From contig OX457043.1 in the NCBI GenBank assembly GCA_949752735.1, positions 40,487,297 to 40,551,296 of the forward strand: a stretch of DNA of 64,000 bases. Reading direction: 5' to 3'. Below are positions 1-12,202 of this stretch, piece after piece. The notes beneath the pieces were generated by a model, which was given only the letters and a program-made list of their open reading frames with translations, had not been told where the DNA came from and made no database searches. The number at the start of each line of letters is the position of its first letter. Positions within the stretch are counted from its first letter, which is position 1. This stretch comes from Lumbricus terrestris (taxonomy: Eukaryota; Annelida; Clitellata; Crassiclitellata; Lumbricidae). Both the position numbers and the translations under genes were made by a program.

Positions 1-999
1 TGAGTCGGAAATCTTGACAGATCTAGACTTACAAGATATCATTGATTCTTTCTCTACTTTAAAAGCGCGAAGGAAAGACTTTTAAACTCGACGAACATTT
101 TTGAACAGTTGAACTGTAACAAGTAAAATTAAAAAATCTCCTATGATCCTATCACCTGGCCACCTGGTGCCGTCAGCTCTTGGATAGCTCTGGCAACATT
201 CGTGATGTATCCTCTCCAGTGTCTCCTCTCTCTTGTTGACATCATGAATTTTTCTTGGCAGAAGATAAGGGGTGGTTTGCCATTGCCTTCCCCCCATTTG
301 CCATCCGTGCCCGTTCGTTCATCCCCCCATACGGAGGGGTTACTAACAGGTTGCCCCACGAGAAGGTGGGCACGGTGGACTTTGATTCGCCAGCCCAGGT
401 CGGTTCCGAGTCTACGCTCCAATTGGAGTCGTCGGTCAGGTCTCCTCCCTGCTCTACTCACGTGAATGAGTGGCTGACGAACCTTTTGCGACCCTATGAT
501 CCTATCACAGCTTCATTTTGTGTTCATAAATTATTAAAGAATGTTTTTCTATATAATTAATTTTTTCGCCATTTTTTTGATAATTTGATTGGATAGAGGC
601 CTACTTTAGTTTTGTTGCATTGTTTGTGCCAGGCCTCTAAAAAGTTAATCCGGCACTGAGTCTTATGACTGATATCTTGGCTGAGAGCAATTTATGAAAG
701 AGCGTCTCCATAAATAAAAAGGGGAAGCTTTGCAAACTAGTTGAATAACACAGCATAATATTATGTATGGTGCTTTCTGGATGAGAAACAAAAACTATCT
801 ATTATGGTACACATGTAATCAGTATATAAAATTTAGGCTAACTTGTTCCCTTTAATGGAATATTTTCACTAGAAGCAGAATTTAAAATTCAAACCACACA
901 ATCCAATTTCCTGTTTCACAATCAGCAATCATCATCATCATCACTGCAACTTACCAGCATAATCAACATCAACAACCTTTACTCACACAATTACAATCA
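1..999. other. No gene recognised
   Basis: Short overlapping frames exist at 82-465 on both strands, but none has a domain I recognise, splice signals or a homologous neighbour. The minus frame at 141-461 is the longest (106 codons) and could be part of a decayed repeat. Nothing else is visible in this stretch. Confidence 0.4.
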
Positions 1000-1530
1000 T
1001 CACATACATATCACATAACATAAATGAAAGTCGGCAAATTTAAGCAACTTAAAGGGAAAATTCTTTAGCAGTACGCCTGACTCACAGGAAGAACCCGACT
1101 CAAACAGAATAGATTTAAAGTACTTGCAAAATGAAAAGAGAGACAGGCTGACAAGGTCACCTCTAGTGTTATGAAAAAGGCTGTTCCAGACCAAAGGACT
1201 TGTGAAAGTAGAGCTTCTGTACTTAGTTGCAGACGAAGGAACCCGAGGAAGAATACTCTGATCGACCAAACGACGGGAGGACAGAAACAGAAGAGAAGGC
1301 AGAGACACATATAGTGAACCAGACTCAACCAGTGCAAGGTATGAAGCAAGTAGGGTAGATGGATAATTGGATATGCAGCCAAACGTTTGGATGATGCAAA
1401 GCAGGCGAGCAGCAGCAGCATTAAAAACAGACAGCAATTTCACGATACAAAGGATACCTAGACCGGAAAAGACTTGGCAAAGAAATGCGAGATCTTCATC
1501 AAGAATAATGCTCAAGTTTTCAACAGACAT
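1000..1530 (-). pseudogene. Degenerate non-LTR retrotransposon (RT 3' end) relic
   Basis: On the minus strand one frame contains NAAAARLL followed downstream by TSPLVWNSLF and a FCKYFKSILF-like end. A second frame in between contains HTLHWLSLVHY. Together these match the usual order at the C-terminal end of CR1/L2-type reverse transcriptase ORFs: NAAARLI, then HWLPV, then a WNSLP motif, then a LKT.LF motif. The motifs fall in two frames, so the copy is frameshifted and dead. It may lie in a downstream intron of the tetraspanin gene. Clade assignment is uncertain. Confidence 0.45.
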
Positions 1531-2007
1531 CGAGAATATGATGTCAGGAACAGACCAGTGAAGGATAGAAAGATCAATCTAAAGAAACCGACCCTCTGAG
1601 CTAATAAATTGGATCTGGAAGACGTTTTGAGATCATCCAGGCAGCCAGGGTCTCCAACACATGCACAATTCCATCAACTAGAGTAGACGCTGCAGCAGCA
1701 GCTGGGCCAGGGTGTCATCAGCATGTGTGTATTTATGCATGTGTATATACATCTATACAAAAATACACAAATATATATGCAAGCATGTATGACTGTATGT
1801 GTTTATGTATACGTGCAAGTTCGTATCTAAATATGAAACCATGAATATATATGCAATAAGCATATTTCTCATCCTCTTTTCTTCTCTATCTCCTTGTCCT
1901 CTTCTTCTTCCTCCTTCCTCACAGCAAATGGGAATGGAATATTGGTAATCCTGAGAACTGACGACTAAGTATCTCCTGAACTAATTATGATTTCACAATC
2001 TTCTTAC

Positions 2008-4580
2008 CCAGTCTTTGCAGGCAAATGCCAAAATGGCAGCAGCAACGAGTAGAAGAAATATGATCCCCAAGCAAATCATGTACTGAGAAAACAAAATGCA
2101 ACATTCTGGAGTTAACAGCACAAAAACTCAACTGAAAATGACAATCAAAAACACTGAATAATTAAGACATAAAACAAGTGCAACCAATTTATTTCATTAT
2201 AATGCAAATAAACCATGATCAGTAGTTACCCTCCAGCCAGTTTCTAATTAATTTCAAAATTGCACAGCTATTTTAATCACTTAGGCTACTGGAGTCATTT
2301 AAAACGAACATTACCTATTTACTATTGTTTTTAACAAAAGGTTAGACATTATGCCAGGAATACAAAATCTGACTCTTTAACACTTAATATGGGCTAAAAG
2401 TCACTGTGAAACAAAAGTATCATTATATAGTGATAATGCAATGATGGTGCTGGACGCTTATAAATATTCATTTATCTGAGCACTCTCTTATCACTTACTA
2501 CAGCAAGTGATAAGTAAACATCCTGAAGTAAGCTTATGAAAGTACAGATGAACACAGAAGTGCAGATGAAAGTACAGATGAACACTGCATACTCGGATAG
2601 TGGCATTTGTGAATTTCATCTGATAAAGTTTACAATTTCTCAAAGGTTCTCTCTCTCTTTCTCTCTGTCTACCCTCTCTGCTGTCAATTGCTAATATTTC
2701 CCTAAAAACCATCTTCTCATCTAACTGTTTCTCGACATTGCCGTACATTCCTACCCATAGTAGGTCTAATGGCTCTTTATTATAACGTCACGACAGTTAT
2801 CCATCAAGTGAACAACATTTCCTCATTAGTAATCAGTCACCCAATTTAAAAACAGCAACTAAATGCACATGCCGATTTCCAATGACACACACAAGGATTC
2901 AAACCCAGCAAAAGATTTGACAACACTTTCAGATATCTTTACACTAATAACCAATGCAAACATAACATAATTAGTTAACAGTCACATGCGTTAGTGTCAA
3001 TGGCTGACTCAAAGAAACATAATGGTAGCAACATGCTATCAGGATCACCCTCAATGCATTTAGGTCTGCCAACCATCGTGGACAGTTCCACCAATCAGCC
3101 TTGTGTATATGGTGTTCCTTCTTGATACCAAATTGGTTTTTGACATTATGTACAAATTGTACATCTATAGGCATGCATTGTATATACGAATTTAGCATGT
3201 GGTGGACCCTTAGCCCTTGAAGGTTACCGGAATGTAATGAACAGTTCACTCGTGACATGGATTCTAATTTTATATATATACCACATGCATTTAGATAATT
3301 TGACTGTAAATTTCAACGACTATTTTAAATGGACTGTACAATGCACAGTTGTACAATGTACATACTACCATACATCAGGCTGACACACAACATTCATCAC
3401 ATACTATCGAGTGGCGTGACCAGGGTAAATTGCTAACATAATTTGGTATATCGAGTGACAATGTGGGCATCCTGGATGGGCAAAATCAAAAGACGACAGC
3501 TCAAAATGCGTTTAGCAGTCAATGCAACACCAAAAACCATTATTTATGAGCAAAGAGAAATGTATGATTTAACGCATTTCTAGCATTGGAAATTAATTGA
3601 AACCATGAATATCTTCTGCAACGTCAAAAACTGTCCACTTCCTTACCAGAATGAGCATGATGGAGTTTTCCCGGAGAGCCCCAACACAACCGAAAAACCC
3701 GATCACAAAGATGATACATCCTGCGACGAGTAACAGAGATACAGGATCGAAAACAGAGTTTGTCAGCTGATATATATTTGATGCATTGCTCTTTTCAGTC
3801 ACGGCCCAGATTCCAATTGCAATCAGAGTACAGCCAATCAACTAAAAAAATCAATCAACTAAAACAATCAATCGACTAAAAAATCAATCAACTAAAACAA
3901 TCAAATAAAGCAATCAATCAACTCAAAAAACAACCAATAAATTAAAACAATCAATCAACTAAAACAGCCAATCCCACAAATGTTTTGCAGCTAAAATGTT
4001 GAGATTCTACTGCATTGCATGCCTGCAAAAACACATACCCAATGACATCACACACTCAACTGAAAATTGAACAACCAATGTCAACCATGCTCCTTGCTCA
4101 CTGTGGCATCATCAAGCCAATCCCATACAATCATGAGCTGGCCATTCCTGCCTAAGTTAAAGAACTGTCATCACTTGAGGTCAAGGCCATAGCTAGGGGG
4201 GTGTTTTGGGTGTTTGAACACTCCCCGAAATGTAAAAAGTAAAAATAATAGAATGCATCTACTAGCACATGATGTCAAAACCATGAAATAAAATTATGAA
4301 AACACCCCCCGAAATGAAAAAAATGTGGAAAAACATAATGGATTGGTTTCGGTCGGATGACTAAACATATATAGTGGGACACTGTGGTGTAGCGGTAAGT
4401 TCGTCGCCTTGTGACCGAAGGATCGCAGGTTTGAATCTACCTCAAGCCACTGCGTAGTGACCTTGGACAAGTTGCTCGCCCACAATTGTCTGTGAAGAAG
4501 GAACGGGAAACCACCTCACTCATCTCATCCCCAGGGGCGTAAAGCCAATGAACCTGCCCTGGTGCAGAGAACTCATCAAC

Positions 4581-4611
<31 letters not shown>

Positions 4612-5146
4612 ATATATATATATATAGACAGAATAGAATGACCCTTAGGGGCCAGTAGAGTAATTGATAACACACTGGCATAGAGAGCAAGAGGCAACCA
4701 GTTGGAGTTGGAGCCCCTATTAGGCGGACATGCTTTGTAGGCTGCTATTAGTGCCAATTAGTGCAGTCTGTCTGTTAGTATAGTTAAGATTTATGTATTC
4801 CATGATCTGCTTTCTTGTCAATTGTTTCAACTGCATGATTGTACACTGTAACCGGTTACGCTCTGCCAACCGGATTGTTTAATAAACGAAGATTCTTATA
4901 ATCATCTCTTACCAGTCACTCACAGAGTACAGACTACATAGTGACCCTATCTTGTAGGCATGAGATACTATTTTGTATAATGAATATTTATGAAAATAAA
5001 CGCAGCAACAAATAAATTACACTTGTACCTACCCAGAAGATAACGTTAAATCCAAACAGGAAGTACTTTATGATGACGCTGACTTCTGTCCTGTCACGAT
5101 AGAACCTTGACAACGTCGATTGTCGAGTGCCATTTGATGGCGCCAT
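2008..5146 (-). CDS. Tetraspanin, TspanC8-like (5' half of gene, three exons)
   Basis: Three phase-0 minus-strand exons assemble into one frame: 5146-5033 (38 codons, ATG at 5146), 3841-3647 (65 codons) and 2082-2008 (25 codons), with GT donors and AG acceptors at each junction. The 128 residues give a short cytoplasmic N-terminus, TM1 (IIKYFLFGFNVIFW then LIGCTLIAIGIWA), a small extracellular loop, TM2 and the motif CVGALRENS, then TM3 (YMICLGIIFLLL...) ending in FACKDW. CVGALREN and FNVIFW are hallmarks of tetraspanins and match the Tspan5/14/17 (TspanC8) group best; known members bind and traffic the ADAM10 protease. The 75-nt TM3 exon is typical of the family. The large extracellular loop with its CCG motif and TM4 must lie beyond the left edge; none was found at 1-2000. 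Subfamily assignment is inference. Confidence 0.9.
3842..3965 (-). repeat. Short tandem repeat abutting the tetraspanin exon 2 acceptor
   Basis: About six imperfect copies of a 16-37-nt unit. Read on the minus strand, each contains TTTTAG (or TTTGAG) followed by TTGATTG or a one-base variant, the same sequence as the true intron/exon 2 junction. Acceptor-like AGs lie at plus positions 3859, 3876, 3892, 3922 and 3959, in addition to the genuine one at 3842-3843. Only the 117-nt extension keeps the frame, and it runs into a stop. Confidence 0.8.
4375..4580 (+). mobile_element. tRNA-derived SINE, ending in an AT microsatellite
   Basis: A tRNA-like head (GGTGTAGCGGTAAG) is followed by a pol III B-box-like GGTTTGAATC. 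The body contains GTGACCTTGGACAAGTTGC and CACAATTG. Head and body align throughout with the element at 21807, but the 3' tail is different (GGGGCGTAAAGCCAATGAAC region) and runs into (AT)n at 4581-4627. Confidence 0.75.
4581..4627. repeat. (AT)n microsatellite
   Basis: Nearly pure TA dinucleotides at the 3' end of the SINE, inside the first intron of the tetraspanin gene. Confidence 0.9.
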
Positions 5147-5309
5147 GATGTTCTGACACCTGGGCAACATAGTTGGACACATCTTAGCACTGGTATAAGA
5201 ATCAAACTTCTACCTGAATAACAATTGTCTTTCGGTTATCCCATAATCTGTGTTGTTAAATTATTTTGATGTTTTAAATGCCATATCTGATGTTGATAAG
5301 TAAGCAGTC

Positions 5310-5860
5310 TACCAATGTCAAAGATAACTGTCATCAATCCAGCTTCCATTTAAGGAAAAATTCATCCATGACAATAGGACTGTTTAAGCAAGATTTACGA
5401 TCATCAATCCAACTTCTATAATTATAACCGAGAATCTTTTCATCAATTCAGCTTTTATTCGTGCAAGAATTTTCTGTCAATGCTACATCTGTTAAGGCAA
5501 GAAAACTTCAGAAATCCAATTTCTATTGAAGCAAATACCTAGTTTCATCAATCCAGCTATTTACAAAAACAATTTTTCACTCAATCCAACTTCTATTTAA
5601 GCAAAGAATTAGTTTCCTGATTTCAACTTCCATTTACGCAAACTACTATTTTCATCAATTCATCTTTTATTTCATATTGGCAGCATAGAATAATTTAGCA
5701 AATAAACTACGGCTTTACCTTATTATATATCAATTGAACTCCACAGCAAGAATCTTTTCATCAATCACAATTCTAACACTAACATTAACATAAGTAACAT
5801 TTACTGTCGTCCATCCAACTTGAATTCAAAAAACAATAACACCCACGCAATGGTGAATAA
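5310..5860. repeat. Degenerate ~37-bp minisatellite
   Basis: At least ten diverged copies of a unit close to TCATCAATCCAACTTCTATT followed by TAAGCAAAAA, spaced about 34-40 bp apart. It lies upstream of the tetraspanin start codon. The same unit recurs at 63511-63770. No coding potential. Confidence 0.7.
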
Positions 5861-6567
5861 TTTTTAATGCCAGCAGAAGGATAGCTTACCAATGAAGCTT
5901 CTTAGACGTAAATAGACCTAAACTGGGACGCGCTGTCGTGCACTCGGCGCATCCCAATCATAAACATCTATGCCTAAACTGTGTGAATTGGTAAAATTTA
6001 GGCTTACCAATATATTATGCAGTGAACTTATCGATTTGATCAATCATGAGCCAGAGAATAACTATGTTACGCGAATAGAAAGCTGAAAATAATGATTAAT
6101 ACAAAAACCTTAATCGAACAACAATCTACCAATGCATCTCGCCAAATGTTTACGCTCCACTGATTACCATGACTGAAGCAGAAACGTGACAATCGCATCG
6201 GGTAAGATATTCCCATGGCTCTCATTGGGATAATACAAGACAGGTTTCAGTTAACAACTTGGAACTTTCAGTGTTATCTCCTTTGTTGTAAGCTGACACG
6301 AGATTTCTTTCTGACCGCACCTAATGCTATTTACTAGGTGCCAAAGCGAACCGGATATCGACAATGTTTCGTCGTGTTCGGCCATGGGCGAAGAAGAGGT
6401 GTGCGTTTTATTGTCATTGTCAAGCGTTTCCGAAAGATATGTTTAAGTTTTTAATCACAATTTTACAATAGCCTATGACGTACAGCGCTTGAGAAAAAGC
6501 TCACAACGTTGGAAAAACTTTCATTGGGTTTTATAATTTAAAGCACTATAGATGTGGGAGACACGTA
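5861..6567. other. Upstream flank of tetraspanin; no gene seen
   Basis: AT-rich sequence without a recognisable frame. The tetraspanin promoter or non-coding 5' exons could lie here, but no specific promoter element can be defended. Confidence 0.4.
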
Positions 6568-6919
6568 CAGGGCCGTGTTTAACATAGGTCCATTCGGTGC
6601 GGTGCACCGAATGCCTCTGAGCCGAGAGTTTTATAATTTGTTGCCATTGGCCAAATGTCTTTTGCGAGTCTGTGTTAATTAAACCTTTTGTAAAATCAGT
6701 AAGTGTAAGAAAACATCAGTGTCACTAAGTTCACCGACGTTGCGTGCTTGTTTACTCACCCGCCACAGCCGAGAAACCACGTAGGCCTACGTACGTAGGC
6801 TACCCTATTGAACAGTGAATTTTTGTAAATGACTAATCTTGTAAGACGTCGAACGACACTTTGCCCCTGATGTAACATTTGCACCGACACTCAAAGAACC
6901 TTAAACACGTACGGCCCTG
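6568..6919. mobile_element. Possible hAT-type MITE
   Basis: The left end begins CAGGGCCGTGTTTAA. The right end reads TTAAACACGTACGGCCCTG, which is its inverted repeat apart from a 4-base insertion. A candidate duplication (GGGAGACA at 6556, GGGAGAGA at 6920) matches 7 of 8 but is offset by four bases on the left. Assignment is tentative. Confidence 0.4.
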
Positions 6920-8352
6920 GGGAGAGAGTGGGACTCAGCGTTGCCCGGGAGATTTTGGGTTTTCGACACTATATATAGGCGGTCTACTCCTCAACTTGCA
7001 TCCATGGGTAGGCCTACGTACCCGACGTTGACCGCTAAATTTCGCCCGGATTTTCGCCAACCATCCACGGGCCAAGAGTCTTGTACAAGCACATGCATAT
7101 AGGCCTAGTAGGCTAGGCCTATAGATCTCTTTACATTGTATATACGAGCATTTGTAACAATTCCAGTTTTTTTCGTTTTGTTAAACAATCATACTTTTTC
7201 ATGTTCTGCACCCTATAATTATATATATACTGCATTACGTACTCTATAATTTTTTATTAGGCTACTGTTACTGGCTGCGCCGCTGCGGTACGTGTGTCAA
7301 TTACTTGCAAGATGTATTGAATAAACGAAATTACTTACTTACTTTTAAGATGCAATTCTAGCAAAAATAACTCAATTATTTCAGGATTGATAAAAAATTG
7401 TTATAAGATTTCAATATATATATAATACTAGCTGAACTACCCGGCGTTGCCCGGGAAATTTCGATTTTTAGTTCCCAGCCACGCTGACCCCGCTCCTACT
7501 CGCCTTTCTCAACCCGCCTTTCTAACCCAGCCTTCTTCCATCGGCCCCAACCCGGTCCCAACATGGGGTGCCTGGCGTAGTCCGTGAAATGTAGGGTTTT
7601 CGCCCCAACCCAGCTCCCACTCGCCCCTGCGGGGCGGGTTCGCAACTCCTTCGAGGTGGCCGGTGTGGCATGAGATTATGTCCGGCATGAGATATTGTCC
7701 GGCTCCGCCCACTTCCGTTGTCAAGACAGTATTTCATGCGGCCTACGTATGAGATACGTACTGTCCGGCATGAAATCGTGTCCGACTCCGCCGTTACATG
7801 TATGCCGCTTGTCGAAGCAGTATTTCGCGAGATATTGACCGCTTATAAGACAATATCAGTAAAACTTGCCAAAATATATTATTGTCTTAAACACATGATA
7901 AAACAATGGTTTAAACGGTGGAATTATTGTTGTAAAGCACAATGCTTGTAACTGCCTTTCCGATAACTCTATTTCTATTTTTAGATAGAAATTCCCATCG
8001 TAGAACAGTCCCTTCTTACACCATGGAACAGACCAAGTGGCTATGGTACTCGCAAATTTTGTAGCGCTTTATTTTTTAACATATTCGTAGCGTACTTTAT
8101 TACCACATTATAAACATAATTATTTTAAGTGGTTTTAAGGTTTTCATAGAACATAATAATTATTATATAGTATGGTTTCTATTTTTGATGATTTAAGCAA
8201 AAAATGCGCAAAAAATTAGGCCTACGGTTTTTGATGTGGTTAGAGCTAGGCCACAGTATAAATAACAAATTTTATTATTTATCCTGTGCTACGGCCATGC
8301 GGAGATTAGCCTACTTTATGCCTTCCCTGTGTGGTGGCCTGGTGGGTATTAG
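6920..8352. other. Repeat-derived stretch without a gene
   Basis: At 7430-7470 lies TACTAGCTGAACTACCCGGC followed by GTTGCCCGGG, a motif I associate with dispersed repeats but cannot assign to a class. It is echoed at 6938 as GCGTTGCCCGGG. At 7670-7800 the phrase GGCATGAGATnnTGTCCGG recurs several times, and it appears inverted at 13890-13930. Small frames at 7509-7737 are in GC-rich repeat sequence and are not supported as genes. Confidence 0.4.
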
Positions 8353-10240
8353 CATGGTGTAAGAAGGGATGGTGTGCGCACTTCTTATACAGGCCATACA
8401 TTGTTTTTGGCTCTTTTTATTTTAATTCAGCAGGTGGCGCTGCTGTCCCCAGTTGATGGTTGGCAGCATACAATATATAGAGCAAGAAGTATAAGAAACG
8501 TTCGAAACATGGAACATATGGACAAGGAGAGGGCAGGAACATAGCAGGGAGTATCATTTGGAACATCTAAGGAGCGATGAGGATCAGGTAACATTGTAGG
8601 GAACATAGAACGTCATACGGAACACCAGGGAACATAGGCCTAAGCGAATATACAACAAAGAGCGTGGAACGTAAAGAACATGAAGCATCACAGAGAACAT
8701 TGTTCAGAGAATATATAGGACTAGGAAGACGGAACATGCATGCATTACGGAACATGCCACAAGAACTGCAGAACGTAAGGAACATGGACCATAAGGGGAA
8801 ACATTAAGGAACATGGAATATGGAAAGTGCAACAAGGAATTGGAACACAAGGAACATGGACCATCAAATGACATAAGGAACATGGAACTTCAGGGAAAAA
8901 CAGAATCAGTGAAGAACAAGGAATGCGGAACACATAGAACAGGGAACATCACGGAACATAAGGAACATGAAACATCACATGGAACACCAGAGACATCAGA
9001 AAACAAAAGACGCGGAACAAGCAACAAGGGCCGTGGAACATAGGCAATATACAACAAGGACCATGGAACATAAGGAACCTGGAACATCACGGGAAAATGA
9101 GAAACATATAAGAACACGGAATTTATGTGGAACACGCAACAGGGTCTGTGGAACGCAAGGAACATGGAACATAAGAGGGAAGATCAGAACCATTAAGATA
9201 AATGGAACACGGAATGTGGAACAAGGAATGTGGAACACAAGGAACATGAGGGAACGCAAGGAACATGGATCATCACTGGAAAACAGAACACGGAATGTGG
9301 AACACGCAAAAAGGTCCGTGGAACGCAGGGAACAGGGAACATAAGAGGGAACACAAGAAACATTAAGGAACAAGGAACCCGGAATGTTCAACAAGGAATG
9401 AGGAACACAAGGAACATCGGGGAACATAAGAAACAAGGAACATCGTGGGAGCTTCAGAGGCATTAAAAATGCGAAACGCGGAACATGCAACAAAGACCGT
9501 GGAGCATAAGGAACATGGAACACCTGAGGGAACATCAGAAACATTAAGGAACGCGAAACATAATTAAGGAACATGAATCATCAGGATAAACATCAGAAAT
9601 ATTAAGGAACATATGGAACGCGGAATATGTAGCAAGGGCTGTGGAACGTAAGAAACAGGGAACACCAGGGAACACAAGGAACATGACATTGAACGCCTGC
9701 GACATTAGAAAACAAAGGGCGCGAAATAACAACAAGGTCCGTGGTTCATAAAGGATATAAACAATTAAGGCCCATGGAACATAAGGAACCTGGTATATCA
9801 CAGGGAACATCAGGGAACAAGGAACACAGAGAACACGGAACATCAATTAACAGGGAACAGAGGGCACATCACAGAGAACAAGGGAACACGGAACATCGAT
9901 AGGAACATCAGGGTCACAGGACATAGGGAACATGGGAAACAGTGAACACATAACATTACATGGCACAGAGAACATGGAACACAGGCGAAATGGAAACAAA
10001 GAGCAAATGGAACAGAACATAGCAAAGATAATTTGTGTCACCCTTCTCCTTCGTCCAGCCATGAGACTGGCACTAAGGAACAAACATGCAGTGAAGAAGT
10101 ATAGGTATGTATGCCATACAATATCATGAAATTCCACTAGGCTTATGGGCGAGGTCCATCAATTGGTGCATGCTACGCCATCTAGCGACCTTAGCCATAA
10201 ATTTCAGCCAAGTGCGCACACCATCCCCTCTTACACCATG
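8353..10240. mobile_element. Non-autonomous TIR transposon with GGAACAT interior, copy 1
   Basis: The left end is CATGGTGTAAGAAGGGATGG followed by TGTGCGCACTT. The right end is its near-perfect inverse (…CACCATCCCCTCTTACACCATG), so the TIR is about 31 bp. The target duplication is GTATTAG(C), at 8346-8353 and 10241-10248, if one C was lost at the left junction. Inside each TIR is about 120-150 bp of unique sequence (for example GCAGGTGGCGCTGCTGTCC at left). Everything between is the GGAACAT minisatellite. No transposase is present. The 8-bp duplication is compatible with hAT or other 8-bp-TSD superfamilies; the termini do not settle it. Confidence 0.88.
8505..10020. repeat. GGAACAT-rich minisatellite (copy 1)
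   Basis: Dense irregular repetition of GGAACAT, with GGAACAC, GGAACGC and AAGGAACATGGAACATCA variants, for about 1.5 kb. The long frames on both strands here (up to 192 codons) are products of the repeat (FxVPCSLxF / GTxNMEHxE patterns) and not genes. Confidence 0.9.
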
Positions 10241-10248
10241 GTATTAGC

Positions 10249-10802
10249 AAACGCCATGGAGCATAGACATTTTAACGGTGTTTGAATAAAACTCAACCGT
10301 TTAGGCTTCGTCCACATGCTGATTTTCAGAAGTTTGAAGCACTCTGTTCTAGGGTTTCTCTGCTGTTTTCCGCTCTATACTCTTAAATCCTTTTCACATT
10401 CTTAACTACCTCCTCACCCAATAAGTTACTCCATGTAATACTCGACTCAGCACAACTAATGTAACACTTCATAGAGGTGTCTTGTGCCAAGTTTTATTAT
10501 GAGAATGTTATATTGCTTTGCTTAAATGTTTCTAAGCCTGTAATTTATTCTTGTACAAACAACTATGCGTTTGCTGGTGTTCTAATGAAAAATATTCTTA
10601 CTTAGACTGACTTTCTGACTTACTGACTTGCTAGCAGCCTACTTAATGGTAGCCATTGTAAGCCTACAGTGAACCTGGGTTAGAACTCACAATGCATAAA
10701 AATTATTGCTACACATGTTTTAGTATGTGTAGGATGCGTATAGCAGTGTAAAGCAGTTATTTGGCCCCGAGTTTTAATCGCCAATATTGAACTAATATAG
10801 GC
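10249..10802. other. No gene seen
   Basis: AT-rich flank between two transposons. No frame, splice pattern or repeat family is recognised. Confidence 0.4.
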
Positions 10803-11139
10803 TATACCCCGCAGTCGATCGAGTCGTGGGCTACGATCGACTTGGCTCGTGCGACGATCGACTCGATCGACTTCGTCGACTCGCCGACCTTTCTACGACT
10901 CAATCGACTTGGCTCGGCCGACGATCGACTCGATCGACTTCGTCGACTCGCCGACCTTTCTACGACTCGATCGACTTGGCTGGCCGACGATCGACTCGAT
11001 CGACGTCGCGTCGACTTGACCTAGTTTTGTCTATTGCTCACCATCTGCAGTTACATGATCTTAAATGCAATTATACGATAGTAGATCTGTGTCATAAATC
11101 TGTGTGACGCAACAATATGCCTAATTTCGTATTCTCAGC

Positions 11140-12130
11140 GAATTTATAGATTTGCACTGTAATCGTAGTGACGTCACAATAGGCCTCGTTTTAGATTATG
11201 TAAATGAATCTCAATAATTATCACGGTAGATCTGTGCAATAATTGAAGTTAGTCACAATAGGCCTAGTTTATACACTCAAAATATACTTCTATATTAACA
11301 GTTCATTATCCTAATCGAGGTTAGCCACAATAGGACTATTTCATTCTCAAAATGAACTTCTTTAATAGTAGGTCTGTATCATGATCTAGGTGACGTCACA
11401 ATGGGCCTAGTTTTATATTCTCATACTGAACGTATAATAGTAGATTTGTATAATAATCGGAGCGATGTTGCATTTAAACAGCCCCAGTTTTGTATTATGA
11501 AAATAAAATAATATGACAGCAGATCTGTATCATAATCGAAATGACGCCACAATTATAGAATATAGACCTAATTTCGTTTTTTCCACTGAACTTATTTAAT
11601 AGTAGAATTGTATTATAATAGAAGTGACGTGACTGACGTCATAAAAGGCCCCGTTTTATATTCGCAAAACGAACATAATATACTGGTAGATCTGTATAAT
11701 AATCAAAGTGACGTCACAATAGACCTTGTTTATATTCTCAATATATGCACTTTTATAATAGTACATTTGTCTCATAATCGACGTGACGTCACACTAGACC
11801 TTGTTTATATTCTCAAAATGCACTTCCATAATAGGTCTGGTACATTTGCATCATAATCAATGTGACGTAACAATTGGCGCTGTTTTTTTAATTCTTGATG
11901 TGAGCTTAATTATAATATAATAGCAAAATTGCTTCATAATCAGAGTGACGTTACAATAGGCATAGACATAGACCTAGTTCTGTATTATCAATATTAATGA
12001 AATAATATGACGGCAGATCTGTGTCCTGATCGAAGTGACGTCACAATAGGCTCAATTTCGTTTTCTCAGTGAACTTATTTAATTGTAGAATTGTATCATA
12101 ATCGAAGTGACGTCATAAAGGTATCCTTAT
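11140..12130. repeat. ~80-bp tandem array centred on TGACGTCA
   Basis: About 13 degenerate units, each reading roughly AGATCTGTATCATAATCGAA, GTGACGTCACAATAGGCC, then TAGTTTTATATTCTCAAAAT. TGACGTCA or a one-to-two-base variant recurs near 11168, 11391, 11624-11640, 11708, 11784, 11860, 11946, 12034 and 12107. TGACGTCA is the consensus cAMP-response (CREB/ATF) octamer; whether it functions here is unknown. Confidence 0.8.
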
Positions 12131-12202
12131 ATATTCTCAAAATTAACATCTACATGACTTGCATATACAGGCATATAATAGTAGATCTGTATCATGCTCA
12201 TT

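Noticed and set aside
7509..7737. Two overlapping 71-codon minus frames
   Set aside because: Same GC-rich repeat read in two frames, with no family resemblance.
8567..9846. Long frames on both strands in the GGAACAT arrays (also 18779-20164)
   Set aside because: They follow the heptamer repeat in several frames at once, lack domains and differ in length between the two copies.
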